Positions 8,368-17,400 of a stretch of DNA of 64,000 nucleotides are shown here, piece by piece (position 1 is the stretch's first letter; each line of letters begins with the position of its first letter). The notes under the pieces are model-generated. The model worked only from the letters and a program-made list of their open reading frames with translations. It made no database searches and was not told the origin of the DNA. The stretch comes from Myxococcus stipitatus (GTDB taxonomy: Bacteria > Myxococcota > Myxococcia > Myxococcales > Myxococcaceae). Both the position numbers and the translations under genes were made by a program. Location of the stretch: positions 1,116,001 to 1,180,000 of the forward strand of contig NZ_CP147913.1 in assembly GCF_037414475.1 (NCBI RefSeq), written 5' to 3'.

Positions 8368-9249
8368 TCAGGGGGCCTGGGTCCGCTGCTCCCGCGCGAG
8401 CTCCTCGCGGAAGAAGGCGCTGCCCTTCGCCAGCTGCGCCATGTAGCCGCGCACGTCCTCGCGCGCCTCGACGGACAGCTCCGCGAAGGGCGTCACGTGG
8501 ACGTCCGGCACGTAGCGGAACGTGAGGTTGATGCGGCGCGTCCGGAAGTCGGGCAGCTTCGGCGCCAGGTCATGGCCTCCGCGCGTGTCGACCCGCTGGA
8601 CCCGGTGGAACGTCTCGTCCTTCCACCGCGCCCCGCCAAAGAGCTCCAGCGAGCCATCATCCAGCCACTGCTCCAGCACCACCTCGTCGCGCTCACCCGG
8701 ACGCGATGACGTGACGAACTGGATGAGCGCCCGCTCGCCAAAGGAGAGCGAGGCCACCGGCCCGGGCTCGAAGTCCTTGTGCTCGCCCACCCGCGCCGTG
8801 TCCACCCAGCGGTCTGCCTCCAGGCGGCTGCCGTAGAAGTTCACCAGACACGTGTTGAGGTGCCAGCCCTTGGGCATCTCCGGGCCCCGGAACATGCGCC
8901 GCGCCAGCTCCTCCACCTTCGACACCTGCCGCTGGAGCACCCCGGGAAAGGGCTCCGCCTTCACACACCGGTTGAGCACCCCCTTGGGGGGTCGGTAGTA
9001 GTCCAGGCACGCGAACTGCCAGTTGCCCAGCCAGTACACCGGCCTCAAGAGGCGCCGCTGCTGCTGCCCCGGGGGCGGCGGGAAGTGCTGGGAGTAGCGC
9101 TCCTCCCAGAGCGGATGGAGCCCTCCCAGCCAGGTCAGGATGTCCGCCCGGTCCGCCGAGGAGAGGAAGCTCGCGTTGTAGTGGTGGCCGGGGCTGCGCT
9201 GACGGGCCTTGTGGGCCAGTGAGGGGCCTCGGCGGGGAGGGAGTGCCAT
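8368..9249 (-). CDS. AlkB-like 2-oxoglutarate/Fe(II) dioxygenase
   Basis: A 293-residue protein with AlkB-family active-site signatures. The iron-binding triad is His157/Asp159 in GEHKDFEPG and His215 in DETFHRV. The 2-oxoglutarate-binding Arg239 and Arg245 lie in RRINLTFRY. LNTCLVNFYG (131-140) corresponds to the conserved strand before the metal site. AlkB enzymes remove alkyl groups from DNA or RNA bases by oxidative demethylation; some homologues act on proteins. It is somewhat longer than E. coli AlkB (216 residues), with an N-terminal extension. It converges with the helicase gene (21-base gap) and diverges from the sigma-factor operon. The exact substrate is not inferable. Confidence 0.85.
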   Translation of the reverse strand: MALPPRRGPSLAHKARQRSPGHHYNASFLSSADRADILTWLGGLHPLWEERYSQHFPPPPGQQQRRLLRPVYWLGNWQFACLDYYRPPKGVLNRCVKAEPFPGVLQRQVSKVEELARRMFRGPEMPKGWHLNTCLVNFYGSRLEADRWVDTARVGEHKDFEPGPVASLSFGERALIQFVTSSRPGERDEVVLEQWLDDGSLELFGGARWKDETFHRVQRVDTRGGHDLAPKLPDFRTRRINLTFRYVPDVHVTPFAELSVEAREDVRGYMAQLAKGSAFFREELAREQRTQAP

Positions 9250-9345
9250 GCGCGGCCCGTGCTACCACAGCACCCCGTCCACGGGGGACCTTGCGCAATC
9301 CCCGGACCCCGGGTGTTGGTTGGGTGGCCGGAACCCGAAAAAACC

Positions 9346-9831
9346 ATGTCCGAAGATCGCCTCCAAACGCTGTACCGCACGTACGGGCCTTCTCTCTATG
9401 CCCGGTGCCGGCAGATTCTGGGTGACGACGCCGCGGCGGCGGACGCCACCCAGGAGACCTTCCTTCGTCTCCACCGACAGTTGGAACGCGCACCGGATGC
9501 CCATCACGCGTTGGCGTGGATCTACCGCGTCGCGACCAACTACTGCCTCAACCAGGCGAGGGACCGGCACCGCCGAGCCATGCCCGTCGCCGAAGTGCCG
9601 GAGGTCGCAGGTCTTGATTCCGAGCGGCTTCTCGAGGACCGGGACCTGGCCCGGCGCCTCATCGCCACGGCCCCCCCGAAAGTGGCGGAAGTCGCCTGGC
9701 TCCACCTCGCCGATGGGATGACGCAGGACGAGGTGGCCCAGGTGCTTGGCATCTCCCGGAGAACCGTCGTCAACCGCCTCGCTGATTTCCACCGGCATGC
9801 GCATGCGCACGCCGGGAGGCCCCCCGCATGA
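9346..9831 (+). CDS. ECF-type RNA polymerase sigma factor
   Basis: A 161-residue extracytoplasmic-function sigma factor. Region 2 is seen in LYRTYGPSLYARCRQILGDD and the following DATQETFLRLHR. Region 4 is seen in DGMTQDEVAQVLGISRRTV, a helix-turn-helix that should read the -35 element. There is no C-terminal extra domain. The ATG at 9346 is taken because SEDRLQTLYR is where region 2 begins; the upstream in-frame sequence is non-conserved. Its stop overlaps the next gene's start in ATGA, so sigma and anti-sigma are translationally coupled. Like most ECF factors it probably activates its own operon. Confidence 0.92.
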   Translation: MSEDRLQTLYRTYGPSLYARCRQILGDDAAAADATQETFLRLHRQLERAPDAHHALAWIYRVATNYCLNQARDRHRRAMPVAEVPEVAGLDSERLLEDRDLARRLIATAPPKVAEVAWLHLADGMTQDEVAQVLGISRRTVVNRLADFHRHAHAHAGRPPA

Positions 9832-10583
9832 ACGCCCCCCCTCATGTCTCCAACCTCAAGTTGGAGGCACTTTCGATGGATGTCCTTTCCCCGCAGGAGC
9901 GCGATGCCACCCAGGCCCACCTGGACTCGTGCCTCACCTGCCGCGCACGCGCCGAGGAGCTCGCGTCGTATCGGCGCCACTTCACGGCCCAGGTGCTCCC
10001 GCGCGCCGACCGCCTCCCCTCGCGGACAGCGCCGTGGCGCTTCCCGTGGCGCCCCTGGGTCCCCGCGCTGACGGCGTGTTCGGCCGTCCTGCTCGCCGTG
10101 GCGCTCATCTGGGTGCCCATGCCCCCCGACGAGCCGGAGTTCTCCCCCAAGGGGGGCACCCTCTTCCAACTCTTCGCGCACCGCGGCGAGCGCACGTGGA
10201 AGGTGGAGGAAGGCGAGGCCCTCTCCCCGGGCGACCAGGTGCGCTTCGTGGTGGAGGGGCAAGGCCTGCCCTACGTCCTCGTGGTGTCGGTGGACGGCGC
10301 GGGGCAGGTGAATACGTACTTCCCCTTTGGTGGAACCCAGAGCGGCCTGCTGCCGTCGAATGGCCTGCCCGTGGAGATTCCCGGGAGCGTGGTACTCGAC
10401 AACGCACCAGGACCCGAGCGACTGTTCGCTCTTTTCTCTCGGCAGCCCCTGACTTTCGAGTCCGTGGCGCCCGCGCTTGAAGAGCTCTCGGCCGGGGGGC
10501 CTGACGTCATCCGCGACCACACGCGGCTGGCGGTGCCCGCGGGGGCCCAAGTCACCTTCCTCTTCGAGAAGACCGAGCCGTGA
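9828..10583 (+). CDS. Membrane anti-sigma factor with zinc-finger motif and DUF4384-like periplasmic domain
   Basis: A 251-residue protein. Its N-terminus has His31, Cys35 and Cys38 in the H-x3-C-x2-C pattern of zinc-binding anti-sigma domains. One membrane helix follows at about 77-98. The C-terminal half resembles DUF4384, with GDQVRFVVEG and a YFPF segment. The expected topology is N-terminus inside holding the sigma factor and DUF4384 in the periplasm as the sensor. It is sandwiched by start/stop overlaps between the sigma gene and the caspase-like gene, which ties the three into one unit. Functional assignment rests on domain layout and context. Confidence 0.82.
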   Translation: MNAPPHVSNLKLEALSMDVLSPQERDATQAHLDSCLTCRARAEELASYRRHFTAQVLPRADRLPSRTAPWRFPWRPWVPALTACSAVLLAVALIWVPMPPDEPEFSPKGGTLFQLFAHRGERTWKVEEGEALSPGDQVRFVVEGQGLPYVLVVSVDGAGQVNTYFPFGGTQSGLLPSNGLPVEIPGSVVLDNAPGPERLFALFSRQPLTFESVAPALEELSAGGPDVIRDHTRLAVPAGAQVTFLFEKTEP

Positions 10584-12370
10584 TGACCGTCATCCGCTGC
10601 CTCGTGCTCGCCGCCGTGTTGTGCGCCACCCTGCCGGCCCAGGCCGGCACCCGTCGCATCGCCGTGCTGGTGGGACACAACGTGGGCAGCGGGACACGAC
10701 CTCCCTTGCGCTACGCCGAAGCCGACGCCGTGAAGCTCGCGGGGGTGCTCACCGATTTGGGCGACGTGGCGGACACGGACCTCATCGTCCTGCGGGGCAA
10801 GGGCCTGGCGACGGTGCGCGAGGCGTTGGCCGCGGCGGCGAGGAAGGTCGACGCGCTGCGAGGCACGCCCGACACGCGGGTGGTGCTGCTCTTCTATTTC
10901 TCCGGCCACTCGGATGGCGTGGCGCTGGAGCTGGGCACGGAGCGCTTGCTGTACAAGGACCTGCGCGACTGGCTGGAGGCCACACGCGCGGATGTGCGGC
11001 TGGCCATCGTCGACAGCTGCCGCAGCGGCGCGTTGTTGCAGGTCAAGGGCGGGCGTCCGGGGCCCTCGTTCGAGCTGCGGCTGACGGATGACATCCACAG
11101 CAAGGGCCATGTGCTGCTGACCTCCAGCGCGGAGGACGAGCTGGCGTTGGAGTCGCGCGAGGTCGGTGGCTCGCTCTTCACGCACCATCTGGTCTCGGGC
11201 CTGCGGGGCGCGGCGGATGCGTCGGGGGATGGGCTGGTGACGTTGATGGAGGCGTACCGGTACGCGTACTTCCACACGGTCTACGCCACGGCGGACGTGC
11301 TCACCGGCGCGCAACATCCCAGGTATGACTACCGGCTGTCGGGCATGGGGGAGCTGGTGCTCACGCAGTTGCCCAGCCCCGGCACTGCGCTGGAGTTGCC
11401 TCCCGACTTCGAGCGAGCGTTGTTGCTGCACGCGGGCCGAGGCTCGGTGCTCGCGGAGCTGGGCGTGGGGGCCGTGCCCCGGCTCGCCGTGCCTCCAGGA
11501 GAGTACGAGCTGCGAGCGTGGCGAGGAGGCCAGCAGCACATCGGAACCGTGCAGGCGCGCTGGGGACAGGTCCGCAAGGTGCGATGGGAGGACCTCCTGC
11601 CGGTGGCGCGGAAGTCCGTCCAGGGGCTCGCGAAGGGAGTGCTCGCCCTCGAGTACGCCGGCGACGCGCCAGCGCCGGACGCGGTGGCTCCAGGTGGAGA
11701 CATGCCCTCACTGGCCGCGACCCTGGCGCTGTCCGAGCGGCCGATGAGTGAAGCGCCGGAGTCCCGGAGGAACCCCCTCGCGGGCGACGATGACCTTGAG
11801 CCGTTGTCCCCGGCCCCGCTGCGTGCCGCGCCCGACATCGTGTCGGCGGGGCCCGTGGGGGTGCGCATCGTCCCGCATGAGATGGCTCCCGCCGGCGGGG
11901 GATTGGCGCAGGGCTCCCCTTTCGAGCGCGCGCTGAGCATGTCGATGGGCGTGCGCCACACGGTGATTGCGCCGGCGGGGGCGCTGCTGGCGCTTCGCCT
12001 GGAGCTGTCTCAGGCTCGCGCCCAGGGACTGACGTTCTCACTCGAGATGGGCAAGGGAGCCCGCGAGAACAACGGCGAGTTCATCAGCGGCCTGGGCGTG
12101 GGCTACGCGTGGAAGAAGCCGGGACGCCACACGGAGCTCTCGCTGGGGCTCGAGGGAAGCTTGCAGCTCGTGGTGCAGTCCACGCCGGGGAGAACCCACT
12201 GGACGGTGGGCCCGGCCGCGGGGCCCGTGGGGTCCTTCGGGGTGTACGTCATGCCGGAGCTGGCGTTGGTCATCGGCGCGCGCGTGCCGGTCGTCTACCT
12301 GCGCATCGAAGACAAGAACGCCGTGCGGGTCCTCCCCGCGCTCGACCTGGGGGTAAGGCTGCCGCTCTAG
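10583..12370 (+). CDS. Secreted caspase-like (peptidase C14) protein with C-terminal beta-rich domain
   Basis: A 595-residue protein with a signal peptide (about 1-21, cleavage after AQA). The caspase-like domain spans about 24-270. The catalytic dyad is His109 in FYFSGHSDG and Cys146 in IVDSCRSG, and GHNVG marks the first strand. Residues of about 285-450 are a carboxypeptidase-regulatory-like segment plus a Pro/Ala-rich linker. The last ~150 residues alternate in a way that suggests a beta-barrel or beta-sandwich, with many Leu/Gly/Val strands and a final hydrophobic LGVRLPL. Start: the TGA of the anti-sigma gene overlaps this ATG by one base. Prokaryotic caspase homologues cut after basic residues. 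An envelope-located, ECF-controlled protease is inferred from signal peptide and operon. Confidence 0.82.
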   Translation: MTVIRCLVLAAVLCATLPAQAGTRRIAVLVGHNVGSGTRPPLRYAEADAVKLAGVLTDLGDVADTDLIVLRGKGLATVREALAAAARKVDALRGTPDTRVVLLFYFSGHSDGVALELGTERLLYKDLRDWLEATRADVRLAIVDSCRSGALLQVKGGRPGPSFELRLTDDIHSKGHVLLTSSAEDELALESREVGGSLFTHHLVSGLRGAADASGDGLVTLMEAYRYAYFHTVYATADVLTGAQHPRYDYRLSGMGELVLTQLPSPGTALELPPDFERALLLHAGRGSVLAELGVGAVPRLAVPPGEYELRAWRGGQQHIGTVQARWGQVRKVRWEDLLPVARKSVQGLAKGVLALEYAGDAPAPDAVAPGGDMPSLAATLALSERPMSEAPESRRNPLAGDDDLEPLSPAPLRAAPDIVSAGPVGVRIVPHEMAPAGGGLAQGSPFERALSMSMGVRHTVIAPAGALLALRLELSQARAQGLTFSLEMGKGARENNGEFISGLGVGYAWKKPGRHTELSLGLEGSLQLVVQSTPGRTHWTVGPAAGPVGSFGVYVMPELALVIGARVPVVYLRIEDKNAVRVLPALDLGVRLPL

Positions 12371-12458
12371 CCAGGAGCGCGCCTCTCACAAAGCGTCGTT
12401 CAGGGGGAGCGGCAACCGCCACTGAGTCACGTCCACCGCGACGGCGGCGGACCGGGAA

Positions 12459-14069
12459 CTAACGCGAGTGGGAGATACCGGCCGACGTCCCCTGCCCCAC
12501 CGGGAGGTTCGTCGGAGCGGGCGCGGTCGCCGACTGCGCCGGCGTCACGAAGGGTGTGGACGGAACGACACCCTCCACCGGCACCTCGGGCGGCGCGGCC
12601 ACGGCCGGAGCGGAGACGGACGGCACCACCGGCTCGGGCAAGGTCGCCGCGGCGGCGGGCGCGACGGGCAACGCGGAGGCCGCGGCCCCTTCGCCCGCGG
12701 GAGCCGTGAGCGTCGAGGCAGGAGACACCACACCGGACGCGGCGGCCGCCGCGGTGGTGGCCTGCTGCACCGGCGTCGCGGGCTTCACGCAGTTCGACGC
12801 CACCGTCGAGTGCTCGGCGCTCGCGGTGGAGGCCACCATGGGCGCCTTGGGCTCGGGCGGCATGTTGCGCGGCGGAAGCACCACGGGCGGCGGAACCGGG
12901 CAGTGCGTGCACGGCCCGCGCAGGGGCACGGACAGCCGCTGCCCGGCGCGCAGGAAGGTGTTGCGCATGTGGTTCGCCTTGCGAATCAGCGCCACCGTCG
13001 ACCCGTAGCGCAGCGCGATGCCCCCCAGCGTGTCTCCCGAACGCACGCGATGGGTCGTCACGTTGTGCTCGGGCTGGAGCGCCAGCAGCGGCTGCACCCG
13101 CCGCCCCAGCTCCTGGGCGCGCGGATTGTGGAAGCGCATGTGGAAGTGGTCCCGGTGACGGCGCGCGTGCCGGATGATGCCCGCCGGGTTGAACAACGAG
13201 TCCAACCACGCCTTGTCCTCGCCCACCGACAGCGCGTAGTCGTACAGCACCTTCTGCACGCGCTTGTCGACGAGGATGAGCTGGATGTCCGTCTTCGTCA
13301 CGACCGAGCGGACCAGCGCCCAGTTGAGCGGCACGTTGATGTACTTCTCGCGCTCGCGCTCACGGATGGGGTCCACCGTCGGGTAGTAGAAGCCGACGTC
13401 CACGTCCCGGCCGTTCTGGTGGCTCTTGTGCGGACGCTTGTGGCCACCGTCCTTGTTGCTGATGCCGTTGACGCGCAGGAGCGGCGCGAAGGGGTAGCGC
13501 GCGCGCACGTCCTTAATCGCGGCCACCATGTAGTCGATGCTCTCCTGCGTGCCCCACGCAATCTCGGGCGAGACGACAATCCAGTCGTCCCCCTTGGGGA
13601 ACTGCACGCCATTGACCAGCCGGCCGCTGTGCGCGAAGCCCACGGCCATGGAGCCCAGCGACGCGACGTCGCCCTTCCACCGCCGCGCCAGCTCCTCGTC
13701 GGAGATGTCCGCCGTGTACAGCGGCCCCGTGGGGACCTCGCCACCAACGACGGGCGTCTCGCCCTCGCCGACGTCGCCCTCCGCGTCACCCGCTTCGGCC
13801 GAGTCGTCGTCGCTCTCGAGGTCCTCCGCCGACAGCGCGCAGCGCTCGTCGGCCTGAGCCACCTGCGCCCCCGGGGCCGTGCCTTCCACGGCGGCCGCGG
13901 ACGCGGCGGCTGTCGCCGGGGCTTCCGTCGGCGCCGGAGGTGCTTGCTCGGGCGCCGCCGTCAGCCCTGGCGAGCGAACGGACGCAAGGGCGGCATCGCC
14001 GCCCGAAGGGGGAACCATGCGCCCGGCACAGCCAGCGCAAACCAAGAGGAGCCAGATGGGGTAACGCAC
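12459..14069 (-). CDS. Penicillin-insensitive murein endopeptidase (MepA/M74-like) with LysM domain
   Basis: A 536-residue envelope protein that should cut peptide cross-links in peptidoglycan. The N-terminal signal ends in a lipobox-like AGC (Cys14). A Pro/Ala-rich and acidic linker runs to about residue 115. The MepA-type metallopeptidase domain occupies about 120-330, with zinc ligands in KSHQNGRDVDVGF (His217, Asp224) and RHRDHFHMRF (His308, His310). A LysM module (about 339-382, HRVRSGDTLGGIALRYGS) binds glycan. The last 150 residues are a low-complexity Ala/Pro/Val tail. The start is GTG at 14069 without a clear ribosome binding site. It converges with the caspase-like gene. Confidence 0.9.
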   Translation of the reverse strand: MRYPIWLLLVCAGCAGRMVPPSGGDAALASVRSPGLTAAPEQAPPAPTEAPATAAASAAAVEGTAPGAQVAQADERCALSAEDLESDDDSAEAGDAEGDVGEGETPVVGGEVPTGPLYTADISDEELARRWKGDVASLGSMAVGFAHSGRLVNGVQFPKGDDWIVVSPEIAWGTQESIDYMVAAIKDVRARYPFAPLLRVNGISNKDGGHKRPHKSHQNGRDVDVGFYYPTVDPIREREREKYINVPLNWALVRSVVTKTDIQLILVDKRVQKVLYDYALSVGEDKAWLDSLFNPAGIIRHARRHRDHFHMRFHNPRAQELGRRVQPLLALQPEHNVTTHRVRSGDTLGGIALRYGSTVALIRKANHMRNTFLRAGQRLSVPLRGPCTHCPVPPPVVLPPRNMPPEPKAPMVASTASAEHSTVASNCVKPATPVQQATTAAAAASGVVSPASTLTAPAGEGAAASALPVAPAAAATLPEPVVPSVSAPAVAAPPEVPVEGVVPSTPFVTPAQSATAPAPTNLPVGQGTSAGISHSR

Positions 14070-14194
14070 CGGGCCGCAGAATTGCCCGAGAATCGTTCGA
14101 GCACAAAGCCCCTCCCTGATTTTTTACGCCTCCCTGCCCTGGGGGGCGCTCCAGGAGTGCCCCCTACCGCACATCGGGCGCGGGAGTTTCGCGC

Positions 14195-14920
14195 TCAGGG
14201 CGTCGGCGCGGGGACCTTGAGCGCGACGTCGAGCGCCAGCTCAATCATCTCGTCGAACGAGGTCTGCCGGTCCTGCGGCGACAGGGCCTCGCCCGTCTTG
14301 AGGTGGTCCGACACGGTGAGCAGGCCCAGCGCCCGGGCGCCGAACTCGGCCGCCACGCCGTAGAGGCCAGCGACCTCCATCTCGATGGCGAGGACGCCCA
14401 TCCGCTCGAGCACCGCGTTGAGCTCCTGCTGCGGGTGGTAGAACAGGTCCGAGGTGAAGACGGAGCCCGCGCGCACGGCCTTGCCCCGGCGCTCGGCGGA
14501 CTCCATGGCCCACCGCGCGAGCTGGAAGTCCGCCACGGCCGGGAAGTCGTGCCCCATCAGCCGCATCCGGTTCACCTTCGAGTCGGTCCCCGCGCCGGTG
14601 GCCACGATGACATCCCGCAGCTTCACGTCCGTGCGCAGCGCGCCGCAGCTCCCCACGCGAACGAGCACCTTGGCGCCGTACACCTTGATGAGCTCGGTGG
14701 CGTAGATGGAGATGGAGGGCACGCCCATGCCATGTCCCATCACCGAGATGCGGCGCCCCTGATAGGTGCCGGTGAAACCAAACATGTTGCGCACCGAGGT
14801 GACGCCACGGGCGTCGGTGAGGAAGCGCTCGGAGATGTAACGAGCCCGGAGGGGGTCACCGGGCATCAGCACCACGTCGGCGAAGTCGCCGGGTGCGGCG
14901 GAGATATGAGGGGTTGCCAT
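14195..14920 (-). CDS. deoD: Purine nucleoside phosphorylase DeoD
   Basis: A 241-residue hexameric-type purine nucleoside phosphorylase, close to the usual 239. It cleaves purine (deoxy)ribonucleosides with phosphate in purine salvage. Recognisable segments are the N-terminal TPHISA, the phosphate-site [12 protein letters not shown], the MGHGMGVPS loop, VRVGSCGA, and the nucleoside-binding [10 protein letters not shown] with catalytic Asp in TVSDH. The ATG at 14920 matches the family N-terminus exactly. A longer in-frame start exists upstream but would add unrelated sequence overlapping the next gene. Confidence 0.95.
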   Translation of the reverse strand: MATPHISAAPGDFADVVLMPGDPLRARYISERFLTDARGVTSVRNMFGFTGTYQGRRISVMGHGMGVPSISIYATELIKVYGAKVLVRVGSCGALRTDVKLRDVIVATGAGTDSKVNRMRLMGHDFPAVADFQLARWAMESAERRGKAVRAGSVFTSDLFYHPQQELNAVLERMGVLAIEMEVAGLYGVAAEFGARALGLLTVSDHLKTGEALSPQDRQTSFDEMIELALDVALKVPAPTP

Positions 14921-14981
14921 GGGGGCGAACCATATACGCTCGGTGCGCCTCCCCGCGACGACCAACTCGAGCCCTCCTGTT

Positions 14982-15383
14982 TCAGGGCGAGGACACCCAC
15001 GCGACGTGAAAGTGCGCGTCCAACGTGGAGAGGGGATAGTCCTTGGGCAGCGGCGCGAAGGGCGCGGCCTTCCGCACGGCCGACAGCGCCGCCGCGTCCC
15101 AGCTCTTGGAGCCAGACTCCATGGTGACGTCCGCCGAGATGAGCTTGCCGTCGCGGCCAATCACCGCCTGGACCACCGTCTTGCGCCCCACGGTGGGCAG
15201 CCCCTTCTTCCCGGGCTGCGTCCACTTGCCGGCGACCTGCGAATAGACGCGCTGCTGGTAGGCGGCGCTCTTCAGCTCGGGCGAGAAGAAGGCCTGGAGC
15301 TGCGGCCCCGCGGCGGCCAACGCCAGGGGAACCACAGCCAGCGAGAGCAGAACCACCAGGGGCAGCGAACGGGAGCGGAGCAT
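14982..15383 (-). CDS. Small secreted protein with a TonB-C-like domain
   Basis: A 133-residue protein with a signal peptide or N-terminal anchor (hydrophobic about 5-25, ending AAAGP). The C-terminal domain follows a TonB-like beta-alpha-beta pattern: [23 protein letters not shown], here split by function, then a helix with [16 protein letters not shown]. TonB C-terminal folds bind peptidoglycan or outer-membrane proteins. There is no proline-rich spacer, so this is not a full energy transducer. It follows the next upstream gene on the same strand by about 70 bases. Start chosen at the ATG before the signal sequence; another in-frame ATG lies nine codons upstream. Confidence 0.7.
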   Translation of the reverse strand: MLRSRSLPLVVLLSLAVVPLALAAAGPQLQAFFSPELKSAAYQQRVYSQVAGKWTQPGKKGLPTVGRKTVVQAVIGRDGKLISADVTMESGSKSWDAAALSAVRKAAPFAPLPKDYPLSTLDAHFHVAWVSSP

Positions 15384-15455
15384 GGCGCGCCATCGTAGTC
15401 GCGGTGGCACGTGCCGCCCAGCGAGCTCGTCCCGCCCAGCGTCCCCCCGCGGGCC

Positions 15456-16373
15456 TCAACGCCGCCGCGCCAGGGTGAACGCGGTGAGCGCGAGCACGCC
15501 GCCCACTCCGGTCATCACCGCCAGGGGCCTGCGCAGGCGCTCCGACAGCGCGGAGAGCACCCCCAGCGTCACCTCGCGACTGGCCACACGCAGCGCAGGC
15601 CCTCCGCCCGCATCGCGCGTCGCGCGGAACTGACGTCGCAGCTCCTCGGAAGCTCCGCGCACCGTCGCCACCGCCGTGCGCTCGGCCACCGAGGCCACCG
15701 CGCCTCCCATGTCCAATTGGGAGCGGGACCGCAGCGCTCGCAGCTCCAGGTCGAGCTGTTCCACCACGGCGTGGACGAGCCGCCGGCCCGCCTCGTCGAG
15801 CACCTCGTCGAACTTCTCGGAGCGGGACTCCAGCGCCTCGCCCAGGCCCTGGATGAACCCCCTCCCCGCCTGGGCCGCCACCTCCGCGCCCATGGGAGAC
15901 ACCGCCGGCAGCGCGTGCTCCAGCTCCTTCACCACGCCCTCCACCACCCCCGTGGCCATCTCCCGGGCTCGAGCGCCGGGCTCACGCAGCTCGCGATTGC
16001 GCAGGGCCGCCGCCTCGGATGAACGCTCCAGCCACCCGTTCATCCGCTCGATGAGCTCTCGCGACAACGCATCCACGCCCGGCATGGAGCGCCGCAGCTC
16101 GTCCACCGCCCCCGCCACGGCGCTCTCCGCCATCGAGCGTGTCCAAGCGCCCGGGGGCCGCTCGGCGGCGTCCTGGACCCGACGCGCCAGCAGCGCCACG
16201 CCATCCTCGATGAGCGCGCGGAGCTGGCCATCGAGCGCCGGCAGCTCCGCCTGGAGACCTTCGGAGGCGCCTCGGACCGCGCCACTCGCCAGGCCCTGCA
16301 CCGCGAGCTGCTCCAACGACAGGGTGACGCGCCTCAGAAGTTCGACCGGCGACAACCGTCCCTCGTGGCGCAT
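15456..16373 (-). CDS. Uncharacterised helical protein with C-terminal membrane anchor
   Basis: A 305-residue protein of unknown function. It is predicted to be almost wholly alpha-helical, rich in Glu, Arg, Ala and Leu, with recurring segments of the form V-x-G-A-S-E-x-L/R (GAVRGASEGL, ATVRGASEELRRQ) that look like internal duplication. The C-terminus has one hydrophobic segment (about 283-302) capped by Arg-Arg-Arg, which fits a tail anchor. The ATG at 16373 has a GAGGGAG site six bases upstream. I recognise no enzymatic motif. A scaffold or membrane-tethered coiled-coil role is a guess. Confidence 0.7.
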   Translation of the reverse strand: MRHEGRLSPVELLRRVTLSLEQLAVQGLASGAVRGASEGLQAELPALDGQLRALIEDGVALLARRVQDAAERPPGAWTRSMAESAVAGAVDELRRSMPGVDALSRELIERMNGWLERSSEAAALRNRELREPGARAREMATGVVEGVVKELEHALPAVSPMGAEVAAQAGRGFIQGLGEALESRSEKFDEVLDEAGRRLVHAVVEQLDLELRALRSRSQLDMGGAVASVAERTAVATVRGASEELRRQFRATRDAGGGPALRVASREVTLGVLSALSERLRRPLAVMTGVGGVLALTAFTLARRR

Positions 16374-16597
16374 CACACACTCCCTCGAGCCAAGACGCAC
16401 ACTGCTCGACAAATCTGGGCCCCCACTCCGCCGACCGGCACCCAGGCAGGCCGATGGAGCCAGCGCTCGGCGTGCCCGCCCGCCCTCGGCACCAGGCCGT
16501 CGGCCTCCTGCCCGTGCCCCAGCCTTGCACCTGGATGGCGAATGCACATTGGTTGCACCACCCGGCACGCTCCGGAACAGTAGGCGGCGGCGGGACG

Positions 16598-17305
16598 ATG
16601 CTCGGCTACCAGACCCATTCCCAGTGGCGAGACATGTCTGACTTCGTGGTGCACTTCACGAAGCCCGGGCCGCCGTTTCGCGACGCCTACCAGAACATGA
16701 TGAACATCCTGGGCACGCGGACGCTCATCCCTGGTGCCCAGGGGTTCGGCCTCGCGCGCAAGGAGCCCCAGGTCGCCGAGCGCCACCGCGCGGTCTGCTT
16801 CAGCGAGATTCCGCTCGACCAACTCGGAAGGCTGGTCCATCGCCGCAGCCTCTACGGCATCGGCTTCAGCAAGAGCTTCATCCTCTCCCAAGGCGGCGGC
16901 CCCGTCTGGTACGTCCAATACGCCTCCGCCGCGCACCTCGCGCTCAAGCATCAGGTGGATGAGGCCCTGGCGGCCCCCGATTCCAAAGGCCACCCGCTCT
17001 GGTCCATGACGCCCTTCGTGGACATCCAGGGTGAGAGCCACAACGCGCCCTACCAGTACCGCTTCGACTGGGAGCGGGAGTGGCGCGTGCCGGGCATGCT
17101 GCGCTTCACGGAGTACGACGTGGCGGTGCTCTTCCTGCCCGAGGAGATGCATCCGACGGCCCGCGGCTTCTTCGAGTGGGCCGTGCGCGAGAAGGCGGGC
17201 CCGGGCTACTTCTGCCCGTGCCTGGACCCGCTGTGGTCCGCCTCGCAGATTGCGCGCGCGCTGGAGAAACACGCCGAGGACTCCGTGCGGCTCAAGGCGG
17301 GATGA
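16598..17305 (+). CDS. AbiGi-like protein (putative abortive-infection antitoxin family)
   Basis: A 235-residue soluble protein. The segments DFVVHFTKPG, AVCFSEIPLDQL, YGIGFSKSF and GGPVWYVQY follow the pattern of the AbiGi/DUF2971-like family: an HFTK motif, then a CF-E-P-L motif, then YGIGF-K. AbiGi was named for the antitoxin half of a phage-abortive system, but many family members stand alone and their biochemistry is unsettled. No toxin gene adjoins it: upstream is the anchored helical protein on the other strand, downstream a CotH-like lipoprotein. The ATG at 16598 lies just before the conserved part; a longer N-terminus is possible but lacks support. Family call is from memory of motifs. 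Confidence 0.55.
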   Translation: MLGYQTHSQWRDMSDFVVHFTKPGPPFRDAYQNMMNILGTRTLIPGAQGFGLARKEPQVAERHRAVCFSEIPLDQLGRLVHRRSLYGIGFSKSFILSQGGGPVWYVQYASAAHLALKHQVDEALAAPDSKGHPLWSMTPFVDIQGESHNAPYQYRFDWEREWRVPGMLRFTEYDVAVLFLPEEMHPTARGFFEWAVREKAGPGYFCPCLDPLWSASQIARALEKHAEDSVRLKAG

Positions 17306-17400
17306 CCCCGCCGCCCACCCCATGAGTCCATGAGCCGACACCCGTGCGGAGATGGGGGACTGCCGCCACGGCCTGGAGTGCCTATTCCTTCGAGCCGGAC

